Shown piece by piece: positions 51,101 to 64,000 of a stretch of 64,000 nucleotides of DNA; position 1 is the stretch's first letter; the number at the start of each line of letters is the position of its first letter. Both the position numbers and the translations under genes were made by a program. Location of the stretch: the NCBI RefSeq assembly GCF_001522545.3, contig NC_031781.1, forward strand, positions 10,173,487 through 10,237,486, read 5' to 3'. A model generated the notes under the pieces. The model worked only from the letters and a program-made list of their open reading frames with translations, had not been told where the DNA came from and did not search any database. The stretch is from Parus major (Eukaryota; Chordata; Aves; Passeriformes; Paridae).

Positions 51101-53647
51101 GACTGGGAAACAGACTTTACTATGCACAGTTCCATTCCTTTGCAGGGAGAACTTCCCTGAGCTTGATTAATTCTGTTCCTCTATTCATATGTCCTCCTAG
51201 ACAAGATTGCCTCCCCTACGGGATATGAGATCTTTTACTCTCTTTGACCACAAAAGGAGGCTCCACACTTCCCTGGAGCAAACACCCCTGCTTTAATTCT
51301 CTTCCCCTTCCTCTGTCACTTTCCAGGCTTTCAATTACATCCCAATTGCATTTCTATTGCTCTTGAATGTTAATTTTGTTGACCTTTGCCAATCCCTGCC
51401 CTCCTCCCATCTGAGGGACAAGCTTGAATAGGATTATTCCTCTCGAAGGTGATGAAAAGTGCTCCTTGATTGCCAGATTGGCATCTCCATAACATTCAAG
51501 GTCTCTGCTGGGCCAGGGAGGTGGAGGAAAAAAGCTTGGGAACCAGGCCAACTGCTTCCCACGTTGGATGAAGCATCATTAAACAGCCCCTTCCCTTCAG
51601 GCTCTGGTTTGTCTCTCCCTTTTATTAAAGGAGCTGAGTTTCTAAATTAGAAAGCCCAAGATTCTGCTGTTGAGATGTTCACATTTAATTTATCTTGCAC
51701 TCTACAGGGGCTGAAGTTCATCTTGCTGATCCTGACCTCAATCAGCAGGAGATGCAGACTTTTTAAATGTGTTTGTGCCTTGTACTCAGGTTTGCTAATG
51801 TGGGCTGTGACAGCAGAGGGTGAAGCTTTGCTTTGTCTTGCACCCGTGGTGTGGCTGGGTTGGTTACTTAATGTCTCTGAGGATAAGCTTACATTGCATG
51901 AGTGAGAGGATTATTTGGTGTTTGCACAGTGCTTTGGAGTTCTGAAGTGAGATGTGTTAAGGGCAATATCACCAACAGGATCTATTTGACACGGAACTGT
52001 TCCTGGCTGAGGGCCTGCAGTTGTGTCAGGTCTTGGTGGGGGCCCTGAGAAGCTGAATTCCTGGACTTCCCTATGCAAATTCTTTAAGCAAGGTGAGGTG
52101 GGTTAACCTTGGATGGCATCACACACCATGCTGCTCTCTCATTCTGCCTTCTCTGAACAGGGAAAGGAAACACAAACAGAAAGGTGTTGGGTGCAGATGA
52201 GGACAGAGACCGCTCATCAGTTACTGTCATGGGAAAGACAGACTCAGCCTGGGAAAAAATAAATTAACAATGCAAATCAATACTGGAGTAAGACAGTGAG
52301 AAATAAAAACTGAACCAGCCTTCTTGCCTGGCTCTGTTTCACTCCCAACTCTTCCACCTCCTGCCCAGGAGCACAGGGAGATGAGGGATGGAGGGTTGTG
52401 GTCAGGTCATAATGCTTCATCTCCCCTGCCCCTTCCCCACACTGTGCCCCTGCTCCAGTTTGGGGTCCTTCCTGGAGAAAACAGTCCACAAACTTCCCCA
52501 CGTGTCTTTCCCACAGACACAGCTTTACATTACTGCCTTCAATCCCTTTTATAACATCAAGCACAAATAAGTAGTTAGTGCTTTTGGGATGGGAATTTAT
52601 GGTTTGGCACTTCTCCTGTGGTCCTTCTGCTGTTCACAAAATACCAGGAATAGGGCAGAGCTGTTGTGTTTAGTATCACACCATCTGTGCATTGCTCCAG
52701 TATTCCAAGAGTCTGTACTTGCAATCAAGGATTAAACTATCTCTGCAATTCATCCTAGTGGCATTTGATAGCAAGCATAGATTGTTCCTAAATATTGCAG
52801 AACATTGTTGATCCTTGAGTTACTTTCTTCCAGCATGGTAGGAAAGACAGATGTATTTCAGACATTGAGAAAGTAATACATTTCAAAATTCAGAAAGTTC
52901 AAAAGATGAGTTCCTGAGTAGAGTTTAAGCATACTTTCCTTACATGGTTATTTTCTTCTGTTCTAAAGGAAAAAGAAAAGATTGGTTTCAGCACATGTCA
53001 TCACTAATATTTTATTTTTTAGTGCTTTATATGTATAACAAAATACAAGATTAAAAAAAATAAACAATTTTTCCAGCTAGTCTTAAAAACGGTAGTATGC
53101 ATTTAAAAACTTAAAGCTTTTCAAAGTGAAATATAAAAATTTCAGGGTAATTCTTACACTAAATTTTTTGAGTCTTTTTAGTTTGTGGTTTCCTTTACTA
53201 GAATAATGGTACATTAAATGCATTAATTAATTATTACAACATGAAAGGTTTGAGCCTTTCATTTGAGGAGTATTTACCTACTGTGAAGGAAACTAAATGG
53301 TAGTCTAAATATTCTTTATATCAGTGGTTTGTGTAATGTTAAGATCAGGATGCCAGTAGCTAGAGCAGAGATACAATATTGTACAGCCCCTTTTTCAGCC
53401 TCAGTTGCTGCTGTTTTTAGGTGGCTGTTCTCTTAGGTGAGCTCAAGTAGCCAGCTGGCAGAAGTGCTGTTTCCAAAGGACATGCAGGGTTCATTTTCTG
53501 GGACAGCAGCAGGTCACAAAGCCCAGGCAGTGCCTGCTCAGCAAGCTGAATTCTAACTCTGATATGTTTGTGTTTTTCAATTATCTTCTCAACTGCTCAT
53601 AAAAGAGGTGTCAGTGTTTTAATTGCCTGTCATCCCCAAGAGTCTCT

Positions 53648-53674
53648 CCCTTAAACTTGTGCCCTTAAACTTGT
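53648..53674 (+). repeat. Two-copy tandem 14-mer
   Basis: CCCTTAAACTTGT occurs at 53648-53660 and again at 53662-53674, separated by one G. A recent small tandem duplication in non-coding DNA. Confidence 0.8.
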
Positions 53675-53875
53675 AAGGGGATTATTTATGACAGACTTGT
53701 TCTTAGGCTGGCCCTGACTTTGCATTTGCTATAATTTAGGCAATGCTAAACACGGGAAAAATGTCAAGGCTATATAATTTTGTAGTGAAGTTTATCAGGA
53801 AAAAGGGTCTTGGGCACTTTAAAAGTTTCTTTACAGGTTTAAAAAGCCCTCTGGCTAAGAGTCAACTTAAGCTAA

Positions 53876-53893
53876 TTTTTTTTTTTTTTTTTT
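53876..53893 (+). repeat. Poly-T run (18 T)
   Basis: An uninterrupted T18. No A-rich SINE body or target-site duplication is evident around it, so it is called only as a mononucleotide repeat. Confidence 0.8.
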
Positions 53894-56800
53894 GTCATTA
53901 CAAAAATTATTTTTTCCTTTTTCCTGTTTTCTAGTAGTATTCTCAGGAAAGAAATTGGATGAAATTATTTTTTATCTTCCTGAGTATTAATCTGATAGTT
54001 TTTTACTAGAAACAGCAGAATGGAGTAAAAAGGGCTGTTTGCACATGTCACAGATGTCATAAATCTCTTTGTCTACTCAAATATTTAATTTTTTTTTTTT
54101 AATCTTTGAATTCTTGGATGGAGAAATGAGATTATATGAGTGGACAAAAACAGAAGTAAGTATTGGTGATTGATGAGACATTTGATTGAATTTCAAGTGA
54201 CAGGAGTCATCTCTGAAGGAAGAATATTTATATAAAGACTTGTGCATTTCAGCATTAAAGGCACATTTTAGTGGTGCCATACACTCCCTGCCCAGTACAG
54301 GTTAAAAATGCCAAGGTAGGATTTCCTGTTCAACTCCTACAGTCTGGCTTGGGACAGTCTCTACTGTGCCCTCAGCTCACAAGATAAACATCATCCAGAC
54401 ATTTCTTCTGCTTTTAATTTTCAGGTGGGTTTTTATTAGACTCTGACCCCTCAGTGCTGGGTGTTGTGCTGCCAGCAGGGTCTGCTGCCCTTCATGAAGG
54501 ATTTTACTGAATTTGAGCCTTTCCCCAACTCTTGTGCTTTTAAAACTTTGGGGCTTGTGCTGTCAGTGTTCTCTGGTCTGGGAGTCTCTCTCATTTCTGA
54601 AACAGAAGGGAAGAACCCTACCCTGATCAAATAAAACTGAAGTTTTTGGCTGAGAAAAATATCTTCATGTAGACAAATAGATCTCGTTTTCTTGAAGTGT
54701 CATCAGAGCAAAAGAGTGTTGGGTAAACAGAGATGATGGAAAGAAATCTGAATGTTTCCTATGACATGCACAGTTAGACTCTGCAGTCTTGCAAGATTAA
54801 TACAGTATCCTGCTACATGGCAAAGACTCAAGGCTTCTCCCACCCATGGATTCTGGCAGAAATGTTCTTTGGTGGGAGTAGGTAACTATGCCAAAACTCC
54901 TCTCCATCATTTAATCACTATTACTGCTCTATTTACACAAAGGTTCAGCATGAGAAGGATCCTCTCCCATTAAAAGACCTCTCCAGTGACATGTTACTGT
55001 TTGTGCTGAAGCTCAAATATGTAATGGACTTAATTCACAGCAGCAATGAAAAAATGAAGTAGGGGCTTGTAGCTTATTTGCAGTGTATCTTCCTGCCAGT
55101 AAGAAGAAAAAACAACAAAAAACCAACAAAAATCTCCCTTTCTGAACCATATGTAACTCATAAAATCTGAAAATTGCTTTTGAAGCACTGGCCTTGTATA
55201 GAGCTACACTGTGTAATTGGCTTTTTAGAAAAACCTCTGCATCATATGCTTTAAGGTATGTACTAAGTGATTTAATGGGGTATGTCATCTTTAATTACTG
55301 TGGAAAAGCATTCATAAGTATAAAAATGCAAGTCATGTCCTCTTGGCATTACTGCTCCTAAAAGCATTTTTATGTAACCTGCAGGAACCAGCACAGTATT
55401 TTCTTTATCCTCTAAGTGCATGATAGTTTTACATTTTTGTGATCCGCAGGATGAGTTCAGTGGATGATTTGTGGTAAATTAGCCTTAACTGAGCTCTCAG
55501 AAAAACTGCTGCCAATATCTGAGTTTAAATGGTCTAAAATTAGCTCATCCAGCTTTACAATACATCACTGTCTTAGAAGCATTCCAGTTTTCTCCACCCT
55601 CTCAGTGCCATTTAATGCAGCATAATCTCTACTAACAGGAGGGAAAAAGCCATGTCATTGTGATTGCCCCATCAGTGCCACAGCTGCATCTGAGTCCAGT
55701 GGCCATCTGTGGAAAATAATTGATTTTTTTTCCTTTTCTCTTGGTATTGAGTTCTCAGCAAATCATTAGAATTTGAAAACGACATAAAACCTCTTTATAG
55801 GAGAAGGTGATTTGCTTTGAGAAAGTGTCATGTGCAATTTAACCTGCAGTGTATTGTAATTGATGTTGGCTGCCTTTGACAGTTATTTCATGATTTTCTC
55901 CTCTGTGCCTGTGCTCTGGCCCTGCATGCTGAAAGGAAGCTGATGCCTGACAAAGGAGAAGCTGCTGTGCTGCTCTCATTGCAGCCTCCAAGCAGTTGAA
56001 TGGTTTTATCCATTTCTGAGTTTGTAAGTAATCCAGCCCACCCAAGGCAGTGAGAAATCCTGCAGAGCAGTGCTGCTGGAGGCTGACAGCAGGTTTGTGG
56101 ATTTAGTGGGAATCACAAAACACTGAAATTCCTGTATTTTGTATTCCAGAAAGGAGCCAAACACGGGAACAGCTGGGTAAAGCTCTGAAGTTCTGGATGA
56201 GTAACAAATTTGTCAAAGAATTGAAATGTGTGGGAAAGGTCCCAACCTGCAAAGTAACCTCTTAGCACTCACAGGTAGAAGCACATCTTCCATCAAGGTT
56301 GGAACTGGGCAACTCCAGCTAGAGCTGCTCTTTCATCATCTGCAATGCTTTTAACAAAATTTGAGTTCCCAATACTTTCTAGAGTTTAAAAATATATGAA
56401 GTATATGCTGCCACCCTTTCATTGTATCAGTAGGGGACAGCTTTTAGCACAAAGTGAAGCTGTAGAAACACTCTTGGAAACAGCAAATCTTGTTCCTCAG
56501 CAGAGGACTAGTTGAATGGAAGCCCTTTAGCATTGAGTTAGGTAATCCTTTTCTTTTAATGAAAATTTAACTTTAATTTATCATTTTCCCTCGTTATTTA
56601 TATTTTTCCTTTCCCTAGGCTATAATTAATGTGTTCCCCTGCTATCCAAACTCCCCAGTGGAACAGTTCATCTCTGGGGGACATCAGACCCTGCACAGCA
56701 AGGTCCTGGCTTTACTTTTTTCCTTTCTCTTGCTCAAAATGCTGCATGTCCCACTTCTGCCCTTGGTTGCTGAGAAGTCCTGTCCCATCTCTCTTACTTT

Positions 56801-59762
56801 CTTGGCAGAGGAAAAGTTACAAATACAGTTTTCTAGCTGAAATCAGATGAGATGATGGTGAGGGGGTGTGTATATATGAATATAGATAGCAAGATATATC
56901 TATATTGGTGCCTTACATATTTCAGTGGCTTCTGGTTGCAATGTCAATATTGGCTGTCTTCCTTCTACGGGAATAAACATTAGAGAAGCCACAGAAAACA
57001 AAACAGAAAAAGACTCTGAAGTTCATTCAATGCATTTTCTTCACTTAAAGCAGACACAAATCTCCTGAAAATGATCTTGCTTGAGCTATGGTAAGCCTGG
57101 GGATGCCCCTGCTTCTGTGGTTGTGTTAACAGATATATTGTGGGAAAGAGGATAGGAAATGCTGCTAAGGGGAAGGGAGTGGGAAGTTTGAAGCCATACA
57201 AGCAGCATGTGGGGAAACTGGAGACAGGATGGCACTGTCCTTGCTGCTTGATGGTGGCCTGTAAAGTCTGGATTAGACACACAACAACCACTTCTTCATC
57301 GTACCTGGGCCAGGGGACTACAAAGGCAAAGAGGGTGAATGAGTGCTTGAACAGGTAAGAGTTGTTGGTTCTCTGCTGCTGTTTGCTTTTTCTGTGAGCC
57401 CTGGTTATCTGAACCTGTTTATGGCAAATGATGTGTTGAGAGTCTCAAATTAACTGAATGCTTTCACATCCCTTTTTTATGAACCTCACATTATAGAAAT
57501 TGTTATTCTGCAAAAGCTGTGACATGATTATAAAGGAAGCTGTGCTGATGTAACCTGATGTTTCCCTTCCTAATACTATTAAAAATACCCAGCCTTTTAT
57601 GCCTTAATATAAGCTTTCACCTTGCTAATACTGCTTATTCTCCTAGACTGAATAGGAAGCTACAAATGCCGAATTGTAACATCACTGAAGATGAGGGAAA
57701 CCGAGGAAAAAAATTTGACAGAAGGAGTCAGAAAATTCACTTCCATTTTAATGGGATTTTAGTTGTGCTCTGAATACGCTCCAAGTTTAAATCCAGCACT
57801 TACAAAGCTCATATTACAAATGGATTGTATTTTCAGTGGAGGAATATGTGTGCTGTCTCCTTGAAGCACCCGGTGCATGCAGAGAGGATTGAGTGTGAAC
57901 TGTTTATTTACATAGGTGTCTGTGGGATTTAGAAGCATCACACTAAGTTCAGAGTCCATTTGTATTGTACACAGTTTGTGTGGGGCTATGTGAAGGCACA
58001 TTAGATTAAGAAAACTAAAAGAACTGGTGATGCTGCTAATCAGGGAGCTGAATTCACACGAGCTGTAGTCACAGCCATCCAGTGGCCTTATCTGCTGCAA
58101 ATAATCAAGCAAACATTAATTTTATTTCCTTTTTATCTCTAGACTATATTTATAATTTTTCCCACAATAAAGTCATAAGAAAGAAAAAGAGAGAGCTTGA
58201 GGTTTTTTTGCTGAAAGAAAAAACCCAGAAAAAAAAGGAAAAGCACTATTTATTTCTCTTCAACCCCCTTCAAATATTGTCTCTCCTAAGTAACAAAGAA
58301 AATACTAATTCAGATAATGAATTTTAAAATAGGTAGCATCTCCAAATAGACTCTGTTTTACTGTCTAATAAAATTATTCCAATCTTGCTGAATTGTTTCC
58401 TGTGTAATATAATAGTGACTCCTGGGTACTTTCATTGGCTTTGCAGTGGAGCTGATTACCAAAGGCTGTTCTAATGTGTTTCTAGGGAATCACCAAGTGA
58501 CCCAGAGCAAGAATTCTATTACCTCCTGTGTACCTCAAACAGGAAAAATACAAAAAGGAAAATACAAAAGGAAATTTAAGACACAGACTATGGACCAAAT
58601 TGTTACAAAACTCACAATATGGGCTACAGTTTCTGCTGTCTCCTTCTGCCACAAAATGTTCTCATGTCCCTTTCCAGCAGCAGAGCTGCTGCACGCCTGC
58701 TCTGCTCCTGGCCAGGAGGGGATTGCTTCTGCTGCTGTGCTCAGTGAGTTGCAAAATTTTAGTTAAAGCCTCAGCACAACAGTTAATAGGTGCCATTCAT
58801 CCATAATGGCCAGGATTAACTTGGATTAGTCCTCCATTGAGTTTCTCTCAGGTGAGGGTGCCCTGGCCAGTCAGGTACAAACAGTTTAAGCAGACAGGAA
58901 GGCTGGGGATGGTGAAGGGACCTGCTCTGGAGCTCCCATGTGTGAGGTCTCCCCTTTTTTTTACAGCATCAAACTTATAGATCAAGAGCTGGAGCACTGA
59001 GAATGAGGCTGTCTCTCACAGACCAATTTTTATTTAATTGAGCTGCTGTTGCTCTGGTCCTTTGGTGAGGCTTACTCAGGAGTGCTGAGGAGCAGGTGGA
59101 AAAGAAGCTGATGTGTTATGGATTATCTGATACATTCAGCTGCATCTCTCATTCCCAAGGAACAAAAGTCATTCCACAAGTACAGAAACTTCTTTTAATG
59201 AACTATCAGAGGTAAAGAAGCCTTCACCTCCTCCCTGTGAGCTAAGTTGTCAAATCAAACTAGGGCTGGTTGATCTTCCCTCTCTGGTTCTGATAGTTCT
59301 GTTCTTGTGGTTCTGGTACCGATCTGTGAGTGGTGGAATCAGAGTCAAATCCCTTCAAATCCCTTTTCCATTGATTCAAAGCAGAGACTGAAACCAGGAA
59401 CTTGCAGAAGATAACTTTTATCACTGCATTTCACAGTAATGTGGGGTGTGGATTTCTCTGTCTCTAGGTAAAACTATCTCTCTTTTCTACTCTTCTGTTG
59501 CTTCTACTTTCTACTACGTGAGAATACTCACATAGCTATCACACCAGAATTAATAAAATGGTTTTTAAGATGGACATTAGGAATCAGGAAGCCTGACTCC
59601 ATTCTTGGCTAAATTTATAACATTAGTCTTTCCACTTATATTTAAAAATAAATCTGAGAAACCCCTAACAAAATGCAAGTGTGTTGTCTCAGGGCAAATA
59701 TCACATTGAAGCCTGTTTAGGTGGCTATCCCAAATCCTTGCTGCAAATGGGATCCATGACTA

Positions 59763-60020
59763 AGGGATACAAAGGATTTAAACTGAGAGTAGGTTTAAGT
59801 CAGATATTATGAAGAAATTCTTCCTTGTGATGGTCATGAGGGTCTGGAACACGTTTCTTAGAGAAGCTGTGGATATTCCTTCCCTGGAAGTGTTCAAGGC
59901 TGTGCTGGACAAGGCTTTGGGTAACCTGGTTTAGTGGGACATGTCTCTGCCCATGGCAGATGTGCTGGAACTAAATAGTCTTTAATTCCCTTCTAACCAA
60001 ACCCACTCTGTGATTCTTGA
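59763..60020 (+). mobile_element. CR1 LINE 3' fragment
   Basis: Sense-strand CR1 3' end. The blocks GGATTTAAACTGAGAGTAGG, GAAGAAATTCTTCC, GAGAAGCTGTGGATATTCCT, GTTCAAGGCTGTGCTGGACA, CATGGCAGATGTGCTGGAAC and TGTGATTCTTGAT follow the usual CR1 order and end with a remnant of the ATTCTATG tail repeat. 5'-truncated and diverged, so dead. Confidence 0.85.
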
Positions 60021-61066
60021 TCTTGAAATTGATGATTTCAATGAAATATAGGCAGGAGAGGGTGGGTCACATGGAGTTCTGGTGGCCTGTGTGTCCTTTA
60101 TGAATGTTAGTAAGCTATTTTCTTCTGTGGTTAAGTTATTAAAATCTAATGTGACTCCAGGGAAAGCTAAGGAAGAAAAAATAATGCAGCTTGTCAAGCA
60201 GAATAAATCCAAGGTGAAAATTGATAACTTCATTTTAGGAATACAGTAAGTGAAATCTGGTTTAGAATAGCATTTTAGAAGTTGCTTCATTTCTCAAACT
60301 TCTTTGGTAAATTAACAAAGTGTTCTTAACACGTGCCTCTGTTATCATGTGCCATTAGTGAGATGTATGTTTACTTCTCAGTAACTACTATACCTGCTAG
60401 ATTTATTAATAAAAAGTCATCCATGCAGTTGGGGCTTACTAAATCTGCCTGGGACAGCTTAGAGAGTGCTGGGCACTAAAGGAAAATCTAGGTAAAAAAA
60501 TTCAGGCCAGTTCTCACTGCAATTTGTACTCTGCCCTCAGTAAGAATTTGGCAACACCTGAAGTCTCAGAGGGTGTGTGCAGGTGTATCAGAGCAGTGGG
60601 GACCAGCTCTGCACCTGAAAGCTGCCTAAGGGTTGTATAGACGGGATGTGAGAGATTACAAAATACAAACCGAGTTCTCTAGGAGCTGCAATGCTGTTTA
60701 TAAGAGAATGTTATTAAATTATCTGTTTTCACTCAAGTGAGCATGTGGAAGTGGATTGCAAGTGCAGACCTATATGATTACTTGTCACTTAAGCAGTGGT
60801 TAATTTCAAAATGCACTGCACAAGCCTCTGCCTGTGGATTTAATCTTCAGACACACCATTGATTTAAATATTTTCTCCCAGAAAATGGTGAGAGATCTAC
60901 CTATGTAGCAATAGGGAAAAAACCAATCCTCCTTCCTTCTTATACACATACACACAACACTCATACAGCCAGAGGTGCAATAATCCCCATTTAGCTGCCA
61001 GAGCCGGTGGGAGAGTAGAGGTGGCCCCAGGCAGAGATTAAGGGGCAAGTACAGGGAATGAGTCCT

Positions 61067-61107
61067 TGTGTTATCTAACACAGCTTTGTGGGGGCTCCGT
61101 GGAGCCC
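61067..61107. repeat. Two adjacent perfect palindromes
   Basis: TGTGTTA-TC-TAACACA at 61067-61082 and GGGCTCC-GT-GGAGCCC at 61092-61107 are two perfect 7-bp-arm inverted repeats, each with a 2-bp centre, only 9 bp apart. The following 180 bp have an ordered, non-repetitive look. No family is recognised. Confidence 0.6.
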
Positions 61108-62367
61108 TAAGTAATTGTTACCTGACCCTTCCCTTTGCTGGAGCCAGCTTTAAATCCCCAATCAATAAAAGGAAATTGCACCATGGCTTTGAATGAATAA
61201 TGCAGTAATTTTGCAGCAGAGTGTGGCTATTGAAAGGCAGCAGTTTATGATTCAGGGGCGATCAGACTCACACTGCTCTCACAGGCCTGGCTACGTGCAC
61301 CGCTGAGGTTCACACAAGTTTACTGCATCTTCATGACGAGCTGAATGTGGGGAAGGTTATTATTCTGCTGACTTATCCGTGGCTCTGGATGAATGGGTGT
61401 GTCCCTTTTGGGATGTTAAAGGTACTGGGAGTCACGTTGTGTTGTGCAACCTGCAGGATCGTTGCATATGGAAAAGCTTTTTGCAGTAGTCAGTCCAAGA
61501 ACACAGAGAGAACAGAGCTGATCTCCACAGGCAGGTTTTGTCCTGAGCACTCCTGACCCTTATTGCAGTTCCAGTCTGAGATGTGAAGATGAAGAAAGGA
61601 ACTGCAGTCACATGTACAGAACTCCATTTCCTGGAAAAGTTTATGGAGAGGGAAAATCACAGTGTCATGTAACACCATGGTTTTGCAATATAGGAAGTGA
61701 CTGCCCCAAAGGTACAGTGGTGGCAGAGCAAAAGATTAAAACACTGAGGCAGGACTAAGGAGATTTTCACTAGAGCAAGATGAACACTTTGCACGAGATT
61801 AGCAGTCTAGTTAGCAGTAAAACATGTGGACTTGTCAAAACATCATTGTTTCCTAGAAGCACACCAGCTATGTTGAAATTAGTGTTAGAAAAGGTCCTAA
61901 AGACCAGGATTATTTCTTTGTTATTTTGTCCTGAGCAAGAAACTGTCCTAGTGACCAAGATTTAATCTAGGAGCTGCAGAGTGCAAGTTCACATTTTTGA
62001 TTTTTTCCATTCAATCTGGGTTCTTGAATCTGTGCTTCTCTCATCCTAAACAGCCTTTCACTGTTTCCAGGCGCTGTTTTTATCAGGATTCCGTATTAAA
62101 TGGACAGGGAAATATCATTGGAATCATTAGAATTTAAAAGGGTGAAAATGCCTATTTTAAAATTTTAAATCCTGTAAGTACATAAATGGATGAGTTGAAC
62201 TGTGTGTGCTACTTTTACTAGGAGAAAAATACGCTTTGAAGGTTAAAAGCCATTTGTAACTAAAGATAAATAAGTCTTATCCAATTTATTAGACTTGCTC
62301 TTTTTTATGAGAAAATTGTCTTTTAGATTTCCTTTCCTCTCTCTGGTGTGCTGATCCTGGCACTGCT

Positions 62368-62402
62368 GTTATATATTGCTATTAATGGCAATAATATATA
62401 AC
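62368..62402. repeat. AT-rich inverted repeat
   Basis: GTTATATAT at the left and ATATATAAC at the right enclose an inner TGC/GCA pair around TATTAATG. It could form an imperfect hairpin of about 12 bp. It sits in AT-rich DNA, where such repeats arise easily. Confidence 0.6.
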
Positions 62403-64000
62403 AACACTTCACACATAGCATGAGAAGACAGCAGTGTGAAACCATCAAGCCAATAAGTGTTTCAGGTAATTCCCCAGCCCTTTGTTGTTGTTCTGTGTAT
62501 TCCTGTGTGCTGTTGTGTTTTGGTTTTGGTTTTTAAGTACTGACTGTGCCAAGGCTTGCAGTTTGTCTGCTGAGCCTGTTCCTTATACAGCACCCAACAG
62601 ACTGGGTGGTGATTTATGCTGGGAAAAATACCTAACATAATGATAGACCACTGAATCCCTCCATTGAATCCCTCCAATCCCACCATGACTTATCTTGTAT
62701 CTCTGGAAATGTACAGACTCTGGCCTTCCCTAGCAAGTAAAGCAGAATCTCTTTTCCTGAGATGACATTCAGCTATTTCACTCAAAAGCAACCACAAAAA
62801 ATTCACTTAGATTACATGCAAAATGGAAAGCTTTAAGTTGTTAAGCCACCTCATCCTCTAGAACTGACCTAAAGGACTCTCTGGAAGGTTTTGCTGCCCA
62901 TGTCCAGCTCACTAGATGATCAGCAGTCATGTGTAAAGGGGGAGAAATTGTGCCACCAGATTTCTGGGGTTTTACCTGTCTGAAAAAATAAAGAAATACT
63001 TTTGTTGCAGCAGAATTAAATGAAAATCCAGGAATGTGAGAAGACTATTTTGGTAAGGTTCCTGTACTCACATGGGCTTGAAAAGCCCAAGTTTCCTGGG
63101 CAGCTGCCAAGAGGTAACAGGTAATGAAAGGTTGTTTAACACTTGGGAAGTGTACAAAGCAAATGCTAAACACCAGTTACATTCTGCTGTCCAAGTCACA
63201 AGACTGCCTAGAGAACTGCTGGTGATAAATGTTCACAATTATGGTATAGAAATACCATCAGGAATTTAGGGTGGAACAAGGCAGGGCCACCCTGGACTAA
63301 TTACACGGACTCACGGAGAGGAGGAACTTCCTTGAGAGAGAAGTTTTGAAAGAGACACATTTGACCAGAGAAATGCTGACTGTGTAGTAAGAAATGTTTT
63401 CATATAAGCCTGCAGGAGGGTAAACTCACAATTCCAGCTTGGAAATTCACAGAGCCACTGCATCTGAAGGCCAAATGTGCTGCTTCTGACTGGGAACTAA
63501 AGGCACTTCTCACTGATGTTTTCACTCTGCAGTACTTTGCTGAAGTCACTTAAGCATCTGCAAGAAGTTTAGTGGTGCATGAGATAAGGTTCAATATGTA
63601 TGAATTGGTCCAACTGTGCTTCCAAGCCAGATTTTTTCCATGCACAACACCACCAAAAGTTGGGCAACAGCCAGAATGATACACTAAAGTTCTTTTATTT
63701 GTCCTCCTTATTGTTTTATTAGCAATTCCAGGGTAATCTCTTGTTTCAGACTAATTTTACCCTCATTTTGCAGGATTAGTGAAAGAGCCATTGTAACAAT
63801 CAGCTAAGGACACTGAAACACTTGAGGTCTGATCTCCATTTTGCACCTGGGGAGTGGATGTACCCTGTCTGTACAGAAACTGCACAGGCTGTAGATAAAA
63901 TATGGGAACATCTGAACAGAAGGCATCCCCTATCTTCATGACTTCCCTTAATTAGCTTGGTGTAGAGTTAAACTGCCTTCCTCAGAATGAAAGTTTCTGC

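Larger units (their letters stand above)
48160..59760. other. Intergenic, no gene seen
   Basis: Downstream flank of TXNRD3. Open frames are short and on both strands, and none resembles a known protein, including the large single-exon sulfotransferase ORF that a CHST13 gene would show. Contains a poly-T run at 53876-53893 and a tandem 14-bp duplication near 53648. An ORF at 57140-57358 ends at a GTAAGA donor-like site but has no recognisable content. Confidence 0.55.
60021..64000. other. Intergenic, no gene seen
   Basis: Non-coding. It includes the paired palindromes near 61067-61107, an AT-rich inverted repeat near 62368-62402 and a two-copy 13-mer (TGAATCCCTCCA) at 62652-62676. No gene, RNA or further repeat family was recognised up to the window end. 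Confidence 0.55.

Noticed and set aside
53876..53893. Poly-T considered as the A-tail of a minus-strand retroposon or processed pseudogene
   Set aside because: No coding remnant, SINE body or target-site duplication seen next to it.
57140..57358. ORF ending in a GTAAGA donor-like site, considered as a possible exon of a downstream gene
   Set aside because: No upstream acceptor of quality, no recognised protein and no second exon in frame.

Overview
The window is vertebrate nuclear DNA, most likely from a bird. It holds one multi-exon gene with canonical GT-AG introns (plus one GC-AG intron), a CpG-island promoter and AATAAA poly(A) signals. The recognisable interspersed repeats are all CR1/L3-type LINE fragments, including chicken-repeat-1-like copies. 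There is nothing bacterial: no operons, ribosome binding sites, CRISPR or insertion sequences.

The gene, on the + strand, is TXNRD3 (thioredoxin-glutathione reductase, TGR), a selenoprotein. I could place 16 coding exons between 30855 and 47011. Their phases join into one 608-residue reading frame. It has an N-terminal glutaredoxin domain (CPYC at residues 38-41), then a full thioredoxin-reductase module: FAD-binding GGGSGG at 128-133, redox CVNVGC at 168-173, NADPH-binding GASYVALE at 306-313, and catalytic His581/Glu586. The C-terminal tail is Gly-Cys-Sec-Gly, with Sec encoded by an in-frame TGA (47003-47005) two codons before TAA. The 3' UTR contains a hairpin with the layout of a SECIS element (core 47256-47301), which is what the TGA needs to be read as selenocysteine. 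Two poly(A) signals (47686 and 48131) end the transcript.

Layout: 1-430 is a GC-rich, CpG-dense edge that may belong to a promoter lying mostly outside the window. From 430 to about 29.8 kb is non-coding, with an ancient CR1 (about 4.2-4.6 kb), two L3-like LINE tails (3.9 and 9.6 kb), a CR1 ORF2 fragment (28.6-28.9 kb) and a few candidate regulatory patches. The interval 29.8-31.3 kb is the TXNRD3 CpG-island promoter, and 30.9-48.15 kb is the transcription unit. From 48.15 to 64 kb is non-coding, with one CR1 fragment at 59.8-60.0 kb and a candidate structured or conserved patch near 61.1 kb.

The most noteworthy points are the Sec/SECIS pair, the dithiol CPYC glutaredoxin site (mammalian TGRs carry a CxxS site there, from memory), a GC-AG intron after exon 9, and a weak exon 6 donor with a stronger competing donor 4 nt downstream whose use would stop translation at the next codon boundary. 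I did not find a convincing new type of system. Everything here is by eye, with no database search.
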